Origin: Dehalococcoidales bacterium
GTDB taxonomy: Bacteria > Chloroflexota > Dehalococcoidia > Dehalococcoidales > RBG-16-60-22
Direction: 5' to 3'
Length of the DNA stretch: 10,191 nt
Assembly: GCA_030615475.1 (NCBI GenBank)
Contig: JAUWZF010000020.1
Location: forward strand, 1 to 10,191
In this document: piece by piece, positions 1 through 7,003 of the stretch
How positions within the stretch are numbered: position 1 is the first letter of the stretch
Layout of the letters: each line of letters opens with the position of its first letter
Notes under the pieces: generated by a model
What the model was told of the DNA's origin: nothing
Databases searched by the model: none
Seen by the model: only the letters and a program-made list of their open reading frames with translations
Position numbers and translations under genes: made by a program

Positions 1-795
1 GCTGGTTACCACCCAGGCTATGGCAACCGGCCTGGTTCCGGCCTCGTCGGCGTCATAGTCAAAAACAACCCGCGTGGAATACGTACTCATGGGGGGTAAA
101 TCGGTGAAGAGTACCGGCTCCGAGGAGAAATCCCAGAGCACAGCCTGGCCGCCGGGATGGGGTGAGGTCGAGGGTGGGTCGAATTCATAAGGTTCTACCT
201 CCAGATTGCAGGCGCCGGCGTAGGTAAAACCGTGGGGCAGCCATACGCCTATCGAGGAGATAGACAAATTATCTGTTGTGTCTTCAGCGGGATAGAAGTC
301 TATCTTTATCCGGTAGCAGTCATCGTCGAGGGCGGTACCGGTGACTATCAACCGGTTTGTTGTGTTATCCGTGACATCTCTCTCAATGATGGCTCTGGCT
401 GCGGCCGGAGTCAATCCCAGTTCGTCCAGAGTTATGTTGCTTGGAATCCAGACGTTCTCGATAGTCACGTTGACCGGCAGGCCGTTTATCGTGTCTTCAA
501 GTTCGTACGAACAGCTCGCGTCGAAGTCGTAGGCGTAATTCTCATCGTCGAATAAAACCGGCAGGCGGTCAAACTGTATCTGCCATATACCATCCTCTAC
601 TCCGGCGTCAGCGGCGTACATCTTGTTGGTCTTATCTTCGTAGACTTTGCCCGTCTTGAGTGCGTCGCCGATATGAGCCAGCACCGGTATGATGGTGAGA
701 CTGCCCATGACCAGCAGTACCAGCACGATGATGAGGGCCTGGCCCGTCTCATCGGATGAGAGCCTGGAGCGGATGAATTTCATCATTTTTCTCAT
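1..795 (-). CDS. PilX-like type IV pilus-associated protein (partial, C-terminus outside window)
   Basis: The reading frame is open for 265 codons from the ATG at 795 to the left edge with no stop, so the protein is truncated by the window. Residues 1-17 are basic/polar. Residues about 18-40 form one hydrophobic segment (GQALIIVLVLLVMGSLTIIP), followed by an extracytoplasmic-looking region rich in D, T, Y and V. The segment MYAADAGVEDGIWQI (about residues 69-83) resembles the conserved stretch after the membrane helix in PilX N-terminal-domain proteins, which are minor components of type IV pilus or pseudopilus tips. Unlike true prepilins it has no Glu at +5 after the Gly (Ile is there). It follows the prepilin gene at 812-1342 by 16 bp in the same orientation, so it is probably the third gene of a pilus operon. 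The ribosome binding site is weak (GGGATA), and the ATG at 786 is an alternative start. Family-level assignment only. Confidence 0.7.
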   Translation of the reverse strand, partial: MRKMMKFIRSRLSSDETGQALIIVLVLLVMGSLTIIPVLAHIGDALKTGKVYEDKTNKMYAADAGVEDGIWQIQFDRLPVLFDDENYAYDFDASCSYELEDTINGLPVNVTIENVWIPSNITLDELGLTPAAARAIIERDVTDNTTNRLIVTGTALDDDCYRIKIDFYPAEDTTDNLSISSIGVWLPHGFTYAGACNLEVEPYEFDPPSTSPHPGGQAVLWDFSSEPVLFTDLPPMSTYSTRVVFDYDADEAGTRPVAIAWVVTS

Positions 796-811
796 GTCGC
801 TATCCCGGTTT

Positions 812-1342
812 TTACAACTTGGGCCTGGAGGCAATCTCGCGTAGCTTGGTCACGTTGACGACTGTGGAACCTTCGCCCACACTGCCGGTTATCTTTATGG
901 TGAGTGTCCCGTTACCCGATACGCAGTTGGTCATCTGGGCATCAGAGTTGATATATTCCGCTACCAGGGTCACGCTCGGGGCGCCGCCATCTACGGAATA
1001 GCTGCGCATGAGCTGGCCATTCACGACGGAGAAGACGACCTGATTTACCGTGTTGTCCCACTCGGTCCATGTCAGGGTCAGGTTGGAAGTGGCCGGAAAC
1101 CCGGCGGCCCCGTCTATGGTCTGGGCCATCTGAGTATCCCGGCTAATCCAATGGAGGGCATTGAGGGTATGCCGGCTGGCAGTGGTGTAGTCGTTATTCC
1201 TGGCGGTCTGATTCATGACTTGGGCATTGGCCATGGTGGCACCAAGGCCGATAAGGCCGGCAATCGCCAGGGAGGCTAGCATCTCAACTAACATAAAGCC
1301 CCTCTGGTCTTTGCTGAACAACCTTATATTGCGGAGTATCAT
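812..1342 (-). CDS. Type IV prepilin-like protein, PilW/GspJ-like
   Basis: This 176-residue protein has a classical class III signal. A basic leader ends at Gly15, followed by FMLVE with Glu20 at the +5 position and a hydrophobic helix to about residue 40. That pattern is cut and N-methylated by prepilin peptidase and is specific to type IV pilins and type II secretion pseudopilins. The rest is a polar beta-rich domain. The helix-to-domain region (RHTLNALHWISRDTQMAQ) resembles PilW/GspJ-type minor pilins, which carry 'L..l.rDl..A' here. The start ATG overlaps the stop of the upstream prepilin gene by 4 bp (ATGA) and has an AGGTGA ribosome binding site, so translation is probably coupled. Its likely role is a minor pilin in the tip or priming complex in the inner membrane or pilus. 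The exact subclass (PilW, GspJ) is a guess from position and pattern. Confidence 0.8.
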   Translation of the reverse strand: MILRNIRLFSKDQRGFMLVEMLASLAIAGLIGLGATMANAQVMNQTARNNDYTTASRHTLNALHWISRDTQMAQTIDGAAGFPATSNLTLTWTEWDNTVNQVVFSVVNGQLMRSYSVDGGAPSVTLVAEYINSDAQMTNCVSGNGTLTIKITGSVGEGSTVVNVTKLREIASRPKL

Positions 1343-1692
1343 CGGTTCACCTTGTAGCTTTCCAGCGAAAGTACGTCATTGTCACGGTGGTGTATGGTTA
1401 TGGTAACCTTCTGAATATTGTTATTCCTCTCTTTAACAGCGTCAATCGTGGCCGTATAACCCTCATATTCATCCGGGATGGTGAAGTCGTACGTGGTAGC
1501 GTAGACCTGTTTTTTCACGTTTTCCGTGATGGTTTCGGCCAGGATTTTGGCGGAGGCTCTCTCGTCGGCGGTGACGCGGGCCGTGGAAGTCGTGGCCAGG
1601 CCGCCAAGAAAGGACGCGCCGATCACGCCCAGGAGGGCTACGGCGACTATCGTCTCAATCAGTGAAATCCCTTTTTCACCCTTCATCCTCAT
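1339..1692 (-). CDS. Type IV prepilin-like protein, PilV/GspI-like
   Basis: This 117-residue small prepilin has a short basic leader ending at Gly8, then ISLIE with Glu13 at +5, then a hydrophobic helix (TIVAVALLGVIGASFLGG). This is the signature processed by prepilin peptidase. The C-terminal part (about residues 45-117) is short and beta-rich, in the size range of PilV/GspI minor pseudopilins. It contains the segment TADERASAKILAETI, like the helix continuation of such proteins. The ATG at 1692 has a good ribosome binding site (AGGGTGA, about 4 bases upstream). The gene is the first of the pilin cluster and overlaps the next by ATGA. Its upstream region (1693-1875) holds the dyads and direct repeats listed separately and is the likely site of control. 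The prepilin class is clear; the individual name is not. Confidence 0.82.
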   Translation of the reverse strand: MRMKGEKGISLIETIVAVALLGVIGASFLGGLATTSTARVTADERASAKILAETITENVKKQVYATTYDFTIPDEYEGYTATIDAVKERNNNIQKVTITIHHRDNDVLSLESYKVNR

Positions 1693-1709
1693 AACTCACC
1701 CTAGTGTTC

Positions 1710-1733
1710 ACGGGGTAACATGGTGTACCCCGT
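1710..1733. promoter_or_regulatory. Inverted repeat upstream of the pilin cluster
   Basis: Perfect 8-bp arms (ACGGGGTA at 1710-1717 and TACCCCGT at 1726-1733) are separated by 8 bases. The dyad ends 17 bp before the pilin start codon at 1692. It could be an operator, or an mRNA hairpin just ahead of the ribosome binding site. It has no T-run, so it is not a convincing terminator. Function is inferred from position only. Confidence 0.4.
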
Positions 1734-1748
1734 ACCGTTAAAATAAAA

Positions 1749-1780
1749 ATACGGGTTCCCGAATTTAGATACGGTTTCCC
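1749..1780. repeat. Two 12-bp near-identical direct repeats with 20-bp period
   Basis: ATACGGGTTCCC (1749-1760) and ATACGGTTTCCC (1769-1780) match at 11 of 12 positions and start exactly 20 bp apart, close to two helical turns. They lie 57-88 bp upstream of the first prepilin start. This arrangement is typical of tandem binding sites for a dimeric regulator, but no known regulator motif was recognised. Confidence 0.35.
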
Positions 1781-1826
1781 TACAATTATTATTCGCGGGC
1801 AGATGCCCTGTGTAAATAGTAAATTC

Positions 1827-1838
1827 GTCATGCATGAC
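1827..1838. promoter_or_regulatory. 12-bp perfect palindrome GTCATGCATGAC
   Basis: This is a perfect 12-bp dyad in the AT-rich gap between the HD-GYP regulator stop and the pilin cluster. It is followed by TAATTACCTAAGTCA, so a second, looser TGACT...AGTCA dyad overlaps it. The centre has no room for a stable hairpin loop, so an operator is more likely than a terminator. The binding protein is unknown. Confidence 0.3.
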
Positions 1839-1875
1839 TAATTACCTAAGTCATTCTAGCTTGGTTAGCCTGTAT

Positions 1876-2895
1876 CTAGTCCTTTAAAGAATTTATTATC
1901 GGTGTTTTGAGGAAGGCCTTGACAACGGCAGGGTCAAACTGGGTGCCGGCGCACCTCTTAATCTCGGTGATAGCCTTGCTCGCGGCCATAGCGGCTCTAT
2001 ACGGGCGGTCTGAAGTCATCGCATCAAATGAATCCGCCACGGCTAGAATTCTGGCGCCGAGGGGTATCTCTTCGCCGGCTACTGTCTGGTTGAGGCCGCT
2101 TCCATCATAACTGTCATGGTGATGTCTTATGGCCTCAACTATCATGTCATTTACCAGTGGTTGCACGATGCCGGGACCTATAGTGCAATGCGTCAGGATA
2201 TAATTATATTCCGTGGGTGTCAGCATGCCCGGTTTATTTTGTACGCTCGGGTCAATGCCGATTTTACCAATATCATGCAGGAGGGCGGCCCAGCGCAGGT
2301 TTCCCAGTTCCTCACCCGTTAGACCCAGGATCAGTCCTGTATCGACGGCTATTTTGGTCACTCTCCGTGAATGACCTGCCGTGTATTTGTCCTTGGCTTC
2401 CAGCGCACCCACCAGTGACTCAATGGCGTCGATGAAGAGTTCCTGGAGTTCCTTGGCCTGTTCTTCCACTTTACCTTCGAGCACCTGTCTCTTCTCTTTG
2501 AGGTTGAGCTCCAGTCTTCTCTTTTCCAGTACCATCTGGATATTGGCGACAAGCTGGTTGATATCAAATGGCTTGGTAATGTAGTCCTGGGCTCCATTTT
2601 TCATGCAATCGACAATGGTTTCCGGGTCCACGACGGCAGTTGCCATGACAACCGCGGTATCAGGGTAGGATTTTTTAAGCTGGGGCAACAGTTCGTTACC
2701 TGATGTACCCGGCATCATAATGTCAAGAATAACCAGGTCGGCTGGATTGCTTTGAAGAGAGTCCATCGCTTCTTTGGCATTACCGGCCTCTTCGCAATCG
2801 AAACCATTGACGGTTAAGCATCTATTCAGGCTTCTCCGTACCGTTTTCTCGTCATCCACGATAAGAATAGACTCTTTGGAAGGTGCTGTAACCAT
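1876..2895 (-). CDS. Response regulator: receiver domain plus HD-GYP domain (c-di-GMP phosphodiesterase family)
   Basis: The protein has 339 residues. The receiver domain (about 8-122) has the acidic pair Asp14/Asp15, phospho-acceptor Asp58 (LVILDIMMPG), switch Thr86 and Lys108 (ITKPF). A charged signalling helix (about 123-155) leads to an HD domain (about 155-330) with His175, His207-Asp208 (LLHDIGKIG), His236, the His258-260 cluster and Asp288 (ILAVAD), which are the metal-binding pattern of HD-GYP phosphodiesterases that hydrolyse cyclic-di-GMP. The signature normally reads HHE..DGSGYP; here it is HHHDSYDGSGLN, so Tyr-Pro is replaced by Leu-Asn. Activity is therefore likely but not assured. 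The gene lies 82 bp downstream of the sensor kinase on the same strand and is its probable partner. The ATG at 2895 has an AAGGGG ribosome binding site 9 bases upstream. A cytoplasmic protein. Confidence 0.92.
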   Translation of the reverse strand: MVTAPSKESILIVDDEKTVRRSLNRCLTVNGFDCEEAGNAKEAMDSLQSNPADLVILDIMMPGTSGNELLPQLKKSYPDTAVVMATAVVDPETIVDCMKNGAQDYITKPFDINQLVANIQMVLEKRRLELNLKEKRQVLEGKVEEQAKELQELFIDAIESLVGALEAKDKYTAGHSRRVTKIAVDTGLILGLTGEELGNLRWAALLHDIGKIGIDPSVQNKPGMLTPTEYNYILTHCTIGPGIVQPLVNDMIVEAIRHHHDSYDGSGLNQTVAGEEIPLGARILAVADSFDAMTSDRPYRAAMAASKAITEIKRCAGTQFDPAVVKAFLKTPIINSLKD

Positions 2896-2977
2896 TTTAT
2901 TTTTCCCCTTTTTACTTCATTTCCCCTGCGAGTATTCGCTGGTTTATTCGTGGTTCTATCTTCCTTCTCTTTCTTTC

Positions 2978-5900
2978 CTATACTATTTCAGGCACAACAG
3001 GCATTTTAATGGTGAACGTAGTGCCTTTGTTTACCCGGGTTTTGACGCTCATTTCACCGCCGTGCTTCACGACTATCCCGTAGCAGATGCTCAGACCGAG
3101 ACCGGTGCCTTTGCCGATATCTTTGGTGGTAAAGAAGGGGTCGAATATCCGGGGCAGAATATTCTTTTTAATCCCGCACCCGTTATCTTTAAAGTGAATG
3201 TTGATGTGGTTATTGACCCTTTCCGTCGTCACCGTTAATATGCCCGGCCTGTTGGTTTCCTTGATAGCGGATTCGGCGTTCAAGATGATGTTCAGGAAGG
3301 CCTGCTGTAACTGAAACTTGTCCATCGGAATGTCAGGCAGGTTCTCCTGAAGATTCGTAGCTGCCGTGATATTGTTTTCCTTTTCCTCGTATTCGCGCAA
3401 TCTCAGTACGTCTTTGACGACTTCGTTGGTGGATGCCTGGCCGTTTTCATAATTATTATTGCGGGTAAAGAGGAGTACGTTTTTCACGATGCTGGCGGCG
3501 CGTTTAGCCTCGCTGTAAACGCACTCTAAATCCTCCCTGTGCTCTTCCGAAAGATCGCTATCCATGAGCAACTGGGATAAGGCCAGGATGCCGGTTAAAG
3601 GATTATTGAGTTCATGCGCCAGGCCGGCGGCCATCTCTCCTATTGAAGCCAGCCGGTCCGTGAGATATAGTTTTTCTTCCTCTTCCCTTTCCTGGGAGAC
3701 ATCGGTAAAAGTGAGCAGCGTTCGCTCTCCGTCCATCTTAATAATGACGCAGATGATTCTCTTTTCGAGGGTTTTTACCTGATACCTGAATTCCAGGGTA
3801 TTATTCTCTTTCTTCCCCCTTTTCACAGTTTTGTACAGGTTAAGCAGCTGGTTTACGGGTATTATTTCATTAAGTAATTTATTGCTAATCGCCTTCTTGC
3901 CGTCATGAAAGATATTATGGAAAGCTTCGTTGGCAAGTATTATCCGGTCATTCCTGTCGATAACGAGTACCCCCTCCGGCGTGGTGGCCAGGATGCGCTC
4001 GATTAGTTGTTTTTGAACCTGTAGTTTAGCCTCCACCTCTTTCTGTTCGGTGATATCGCGATGGACGTCTATATATGAGAAGACTTTACCTTTCTCGTCG
4101 TATAGAGGGGAAAGACGGCAATCGCAGATGATAGTGCTGCCGTCTTTACGCCGTTTGGTGGCTATCGAAGTGTAGACTTTACCGTTTGAGATGGTTCTGT
4201 ATATTTCCTTCTTTTCCTTCTCCGTCATAGGTTTGGCATCAAAGAGTCCCAGGCGTTTACCCCGTGCCTCTTCGAGGGTATAACCGAATAAGTCCTGTGA
4301 AGCCTGGTTCATGTACGTAATCTTGAAATCGGGGTCGATAACGATGGTGGAATCAGACACCTGCTGCGTGACGGAACTGAGGAGTCTTAACTGTTCCTCC
4401 GCCTGCGTTAGCTGGGTTGTATCGGTGGTCAGGACTATCATACATGGTTCATTACCCAGGTTGATGAATTCCGCCGACAGATATCCTGTATGAATCTCAC
4501 CCGATTTAGTGCGGAACTGAGTCGGTTCGTTGTGGACTCTACCCTGCTCCTGTAGCATCTGCAATACTTTATTGCGGTGCTCCTCGTCCTTCCAGATACC
4601 CAGTTCCGTGGAACTGTGGCCTATTACGTCTTCACGGGTGTAGCCTTTATCCCTGAGGAAGCTTTCATTAACTTCAATAAATGTGCCGTCTTTGAGTCGG
4701 CTGATAGACATCGAGCCGGGGCTGGCATGAAACGCTTTGGAGAACCGTTCCTCCGACTCACGTAGGGCTTCTTGCGCTTTCTTACGCTCGGTGATATCGG
4801 TGGCGACGGCGAGCATGCATGGGTCACCGCCGATGTTGATTATATCCGCCGAGCACAGCCAGGTACGTATCTCCCCCGATTTGGTGCGGAAGTGAAATTC
4901 TTCATGTCTTACTTTGCCGTTTTCATCCATGAGACGGATCATCTTTTTTTCTTCTTCGGGATTGACCCACATATTGAATTCCTGGTTGGTGTGGCCGACT
5001 AATTCATCACGGGAATAACCGGAAAAATTAACGAAACTGTCATTTACTTCAACGTATTTCCCAGTTTTTAAATTTGTGATAATCATCATATCAGGACTGG
5101 AACGGAAGGCTGCGGAGAATTTCTCTTCTGACTCACGGAGCGATTCCTCTGCCCGCTTGCGCGCGGTGATGTCCCGGCACACACAGAAAATCAGCTTTTC
5201 TCCCGCGAATACAGCCCCATTGGTACTTATTTCAACGTCATAGATGGTACCATCTTTACGTCGGTGTTGCGTCTCGAAGTGGTCGCCGGTCTCATCAACA
5301 CTCCGGATCATTTCAAGCACTTGCTCAGGCGGATATTGAAACTCCCAATCCCACACGGAGAGATGACGGACTTCCTCGGGGGAGTATCCGAGCATCTCGG
5401 CAAATCGCTGGTTAGACTCATATACGTTGCCATTCTGATCAAGGACAACAATCCCGTCCCCTGACTGCTCGATGAGGATGCGCCGCCAGATCGCTTCGTT
5501 ACCCAGAGCTTCCTCAGCCCGCTTACGCTCGGCGATTTCCTGGTTGAGGTTATCTATCGAGGTCATGCTTGTACCGAGACTCTGTGTCATCTGGTCGAAG
5601 GCCCGCGAGAGCTCTCCTATCTCATCCCTGGCCTCGGTGCCGACTTTATAGTCGAGCTTGCCCTTGGCAATCATCTCGGTCCCTTTGCGCAGGGCAAGTA
5701 GCGGGCGTAAAATTATCCTTGTCGTAAAAAGGACAGCGGCGATAGCCAGCAGGGTAATCAAGGCGGCGCTGAGAAATATCGAGTGTGTGCCGCTATTGAA
5801 AGCTCTATCGAAGGCCGTTTTTACCGTTGTCAGCTCTGCGATGCTGGCCGCTTTTAACTCGCCGGCCCGTTGCTGCATGGAGAGCAATGCCGGCAGGAAC

Positions 5901-6373
5901 ACAGTACGGTCACGCGCCAGTAATTCACCGTAATCGGCCCCGCGTTCCTTCAGGTCGATTATCCCGGTGGCAGAGAAATAGAAGTCAAATATTTTCTCTG
6001 CCAGTATGCAGTCTTTGCCGTGTTCCGACATGCAGTCTTTGCCGTTTTCCAGCATTCCGGGAAGTGCCGTTATCGGCAGGTATTCCAGTCTAATCTCTTC
6101 AAGGCGACTCAGTTTGAGCAGGGCGGCGTTCTTTGCCGCTTCTATATCATAATAAAGATAATCACGATAGAGATATTCCGTAACATCGCGGTATATCTCG
6201 TTGGATATCGTTTCCACTTCGGTCATGGCGATAGTGTCCGGAATAATATCCTCTTCCACGGCGCTGAACTGTCTGTTGAGGTTCCCGAAGTTGTACCCCG
6301 TATATACGATAATCAGCCATAGGAGGACTACAATTACCGAGAAGCCGATAATCAGTTTTGTTCTTATCTTCAT
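2978..6373 (-). CDS. Membrane-bound multi-PAS sensor histidine kinase
   Basis: This 1131-residue protein has TM1 at about 8-25, an extracytoplasmic, mostly helical region at about 30-197, TM2 at about 198-220 and HAMP at about 218-270. Roughly five PAS domains follow (about 292-410, 415-533, 539-657, 664-780, 786-893), most closing with the usual D(I/T)T(E/A)(R/Q) ending. The kinase core has HisKA with phospho-acceptor His920 ([13 protein letters not shown]), N box Asn1028/Asn1032, G1 box DNGCGI (1063-1068), F box FDPFFTTK and G2 box [10 protein letters not shown]. All catalytic motifs are intact, so it should autophosphorylate and pass phosphate to a separate regulator, most likely the receiver/HD-GYP protein 82 bp downstream. 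PAS2 and PAS3 are obvious sister copies. The signal is unknown; no haem or flavin motif was recognised. The extracytoplasmic part carries an 8-residue duplication with two cysteines. The ATG at 6373 is preceded by GAAGGT. Confidence 0.95.
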   Translation of the reverse strand: MKIRTKLIIGFSVIVVLLWLIIVYTGYNFGNLNRQFSAVEEDIIPDTIAMTEVETISNEIYRDVTEYLYRDYLYYDIEAAKNAALLKLSRLEEIRLEYLPITALPGMLENGKDCMSEHGKDCILAEKIFDFYFSATGIIDLKERGADYGELLARDRTVFLPALLSMQQRAGELKAASIAELTTVKTAFDRAFNSGTHSIFLSAALITLLAIAAVLFTTRIILRPLLALRKGTEMIAKGKLDYKVGTEARDEIGELSRAFDQMTQSLGTSMTSIDNLNQEIAERKRAEEALGNEAIWRRILIEQSGDGIVVLDQNGNVYESNQRFAEMLGYSPEEVRHLSVWDWEFQYPPEQVLEMIRSVDETGDHFETQHRRKDGTIYDVEISTNGAVFAGEKLIFCVCRDITARKRAEESLRESEEKFSAAFRSSPDMMIITNLKTGKYVEVNDSFVNFSGYSRDELVGHTNQEFNMWVNPEEEKKMIRLMDENGKVRHEEFHFRTKSGEIRTWLCSADIINIGGDPCMLAVATDITERKKAQEALRESEERFSKAFHASPGSMSISRLKDGTFIEVNESFLRDKGYTREDVIGHSSTELGIWKDEEHRNKVLQMLQEQGRVHNEPTQFRTKSGEIHTGYLSAEFINLGNEPCMIVLTTDTTQLTQAEEQLRLLSSVTQQVSDSTIVIDPDFKITYMNQASQDLFGYTLEEARGKRLGLFDAKPMTEKEKKEIYRTISNGKVYTSIATKRRKDGSTIICDCRLSPLYDEKGKVFSYIDVHRDITEQKEVEAKLQVQKQLIERILATTPEGVLVIDRNDRIILANEAFHNIFHDGKKAISNKLLNEIIPVNQLLNLYKTVKRGKKENNTLEFRYQVKTLEKRIICVIIKMDGERTLLTFTDVSQEREEEEKLYLTDRLASIGEMAAGLAHELNNPLTGILALSQLLMDSDLSEEHREDLECVYSEAKRAASIVKNVLLFTRNNNYENGQASTNEVVKDVLRLREYEEKENNITAATNLQENLPDIPMDKFQLQQAFLNIILNAESAIKETNRPGILTVTTERVNNHINIHFKDNGCGIKKNILPRIFDPFFTTKDIGKGTGLGLSICYGIVVKHGGEMSVKTRVNKGTTFTIKMPVVPEIV
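6006..6053 (-). repeat. 24-bp tandem duplication within the sensor kinase gene
   Basis: Two adjacent 24-bp units (6006-6029 and 6030-6053) match at about 21 of 24 positions, and the first 16 bases (ATGCAGTCTTTGCCGT) are identical. In the kinase reading frame each unit encodes 8 residues containing Gly-Lys-Asp-Cys, giving Cys114 and Cys122 in the extracytoplasmic domain. The frame is kept. Confidence 0.7.
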
Positions 6374-6386
6374 TACTTTTTACCTT

Positions 6387-6396
6387 CACCCGGGTG
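6387..6396. promoter_or_regulatory. 10-bp palindrome CACCCGGGTG before the kinase start
   Basis: A perfect dyad sits 14-23 bases upstream of the kinase start codon, abutting its GAAGGT ribosome binding site. It could be a repressor site or an mRNA fold affecting initiation. At only 10 bp it may be chance. Confidence 0.2.
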
Positions 6397-6432
6397 GGCA
6401 TTTATCATATCGGCACCGCCTTATCTATGCGT

Positions 6433-6456
6433 AAAAAACCGGGGCAACAGGTGCCC
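6433..6456 (-). terminator. Possible intrinsic terminator/attenuator in the kinase leader
   Basis: On the minus strand GGGCA (6456-6452), a 5-base loop and TGCCC (6446-6442) form a hairpin, followed by CGG and six T (6438-6433). It lies about 60 bases upstream of the kinase start, so it would stop transcripts before the kinase gene unless prevented. An upstream GGCAA (6477-6473) could pair with TTGCC (6447-6443) and compete with the stem. The stem is short and the T-run is offset by three bases, so termination would be weak at best. Confidence 0.3.
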
Positions 6457-6638
6457 AACAGTTCTTAAAAACTTGCCATGTGGCGAAAATATAACATCGG
6501 ACTGGTAAACATTTAATTAATATTGCGATGCGTTATGTAAACGATTCGTAAAAATCGGACTCAATCAAGGCTGTGGCGGCTTCGGTACGGCCTTACAGGC
6601 GATTTTCGGGGGGAAATGGTAAAATTACCGGGGTCGAT

Positions 6639-6668
6639 TTGAAATTAGTGTTGCCGCCCTGTAATAAT
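6639..6668 (+). promoter_or_regulatory. Sigma70-type promoter for the SAF/UxaA/LarA/ADH operon
   Basis: A -35 box TTGAAA (6639-6644, five of six to TTGACA) and a -10 box AATAAT (6663-6668, five of six to TATAAT) are separated by 18 bp. The predicted start is near 6675, giving a leader of about 38 bases before the GTG start at 6713. It is the best promoter match seen upstream of the operon. Not experimentally supported. Confidence 0.5.
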
Positions 6669-6699
6669 TGTTTTGTTATGTTCTCAGGGGAAATAACGC

Positions 6700-6704
6700 G
6701 GAGG
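6700..6704 (+). promoter_or_regulatory. Ribosome binding site GGAGG fixing a GTG start
   Basis: GGAGG lies 8 bases before the GTG at 6713. It sets that codon as the start of the small-subunit gene; no in-frame ATG lies nearby, and the SAF-domain homology begins within the first ten residues. Confidence 0.75.
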
Positions 6705-6712
6705 TATAACCC

Positions 6713-7003
6713 GTGTCGCTAAGTGCGCTCGTGCTACATAAAAATGATAATGTGGCCACGGCGGTACGACCGCTGGAAAGCGGCGATAATATCGGCGTTG
6801 AAATAGTGGATTGCGCGGTAAACATAGTTCTCCTGCAGTCCATTCCCTTAGGGCATAAATTTGCGCTTAAGGATATCGGGCGGAGTGAGAGGATAATCAA
6901 ATACGGGGAAACAATCGGGCAGGCCACGGCGAGTATCAAGAAGGGAGAGCATGTGCATATCCATAACGTCGAAGGCTTGAGGGGAAGGGGGGACAGGCCG
7001 TGA
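6713..7003 (+). CDS. SAF-domain small subunit of a UxaA/SuyA-type dehydratase or lyase
   Basis: This 96-residue protein is one SAF domain, equivalent to the N-terminal part of altronate dehydratase (UxaA) and galactarate dehydratase, or to the free small subunit SuyA of 3-sulfolactate sulfo-lyase. Diagnostic segments are LHKNDNVATAV (8-18), IPLGHKFALKDI (44-55), IIKYGETIGQAT (61-72) and the His-rich end GEHVHIHNVEG (78-88). In split enzymes this domain pairs with the large subunit to complete the active site, where a metal-assisted elimination turns a 2-hydroxy acid into a 2-keto acid. The gene starts with GTG and its TGA stop overlaps the GTG start of the large-subunit gene (GTGA), so the two should be made in step. 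Family assignment is strong. Whether it eliminates water (altronate-like) or sulfite (sulfolactate) is not decidable from this sequence alone. Confidence 0.88.
   Translation: MSLSALVLHKNDNVATAVRPLESGDNIGVEIVDCAVNIVLLQSIPLGHKFALKDIGRSERIIKYGETIGQATASIKKGEHVHIHNVEGLRGRGDRP

Larger units (their letters stand above)
6374..6712. other. Divergent intergenic region between kinase operon and dehydratase operon
   Basis: These 339 bp contain no gene I can support. They should hold the promoters for both directions. For the plus strand there is a good candidate at 6639-6668. For the minus strand only a weak one is visible: TTAAAT at 6516-6511 and TATATT at 6493-6488 with a 17-bp spacer, giving a start near 6481. 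The kinase leader contains a hairpin plus T-run (6433-6456) and a CACCCGGGTG palindrome (6387-6396) just before the ribosome binding site. ATCGGACT occurs twice (6496-6503 and 6554-6561). The stretch 6570-6600 is GC-rich with poor self-complementarity. No riboswitch class was recognised. Confidence 0.6.

Noticed and set aside
232..555. Plus-strand open frame of 107 codons in the left end.
   Set aside because: It is antisense to the continuous minus-strand PilX-like frame, which has a membrane segment and family features.
1797..1816. CACAGGGCA on the minus strand resembles the core of the GEMM-I cyclic-di-GMP riboswitch, tempting because it lies near an HD-GYP gene and pilins.
   Set aside because: The rest of the GEMM consensus (following AAACC, GNRA tetraloop, receptor helix) is missing; the bases that follow form only a short GGGC/GCCC hairpin.
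2774..3238. A 154-codon plus-strand open frame spanning the regulator/kinase junction.
   Set aside because: It is antisense to the receiver domain and to the kinase ATPase domain, both of which are clearly coding on the minus strand; no recognisable product.
6570..6600. GC-rich stretch with CTGT...ACAG ends, considered as a structured RNA.
   Set aside because: Pairing is interrupted by mismatches and the region lies upstream of the best plus-strand promoter; no known RNA class matches.
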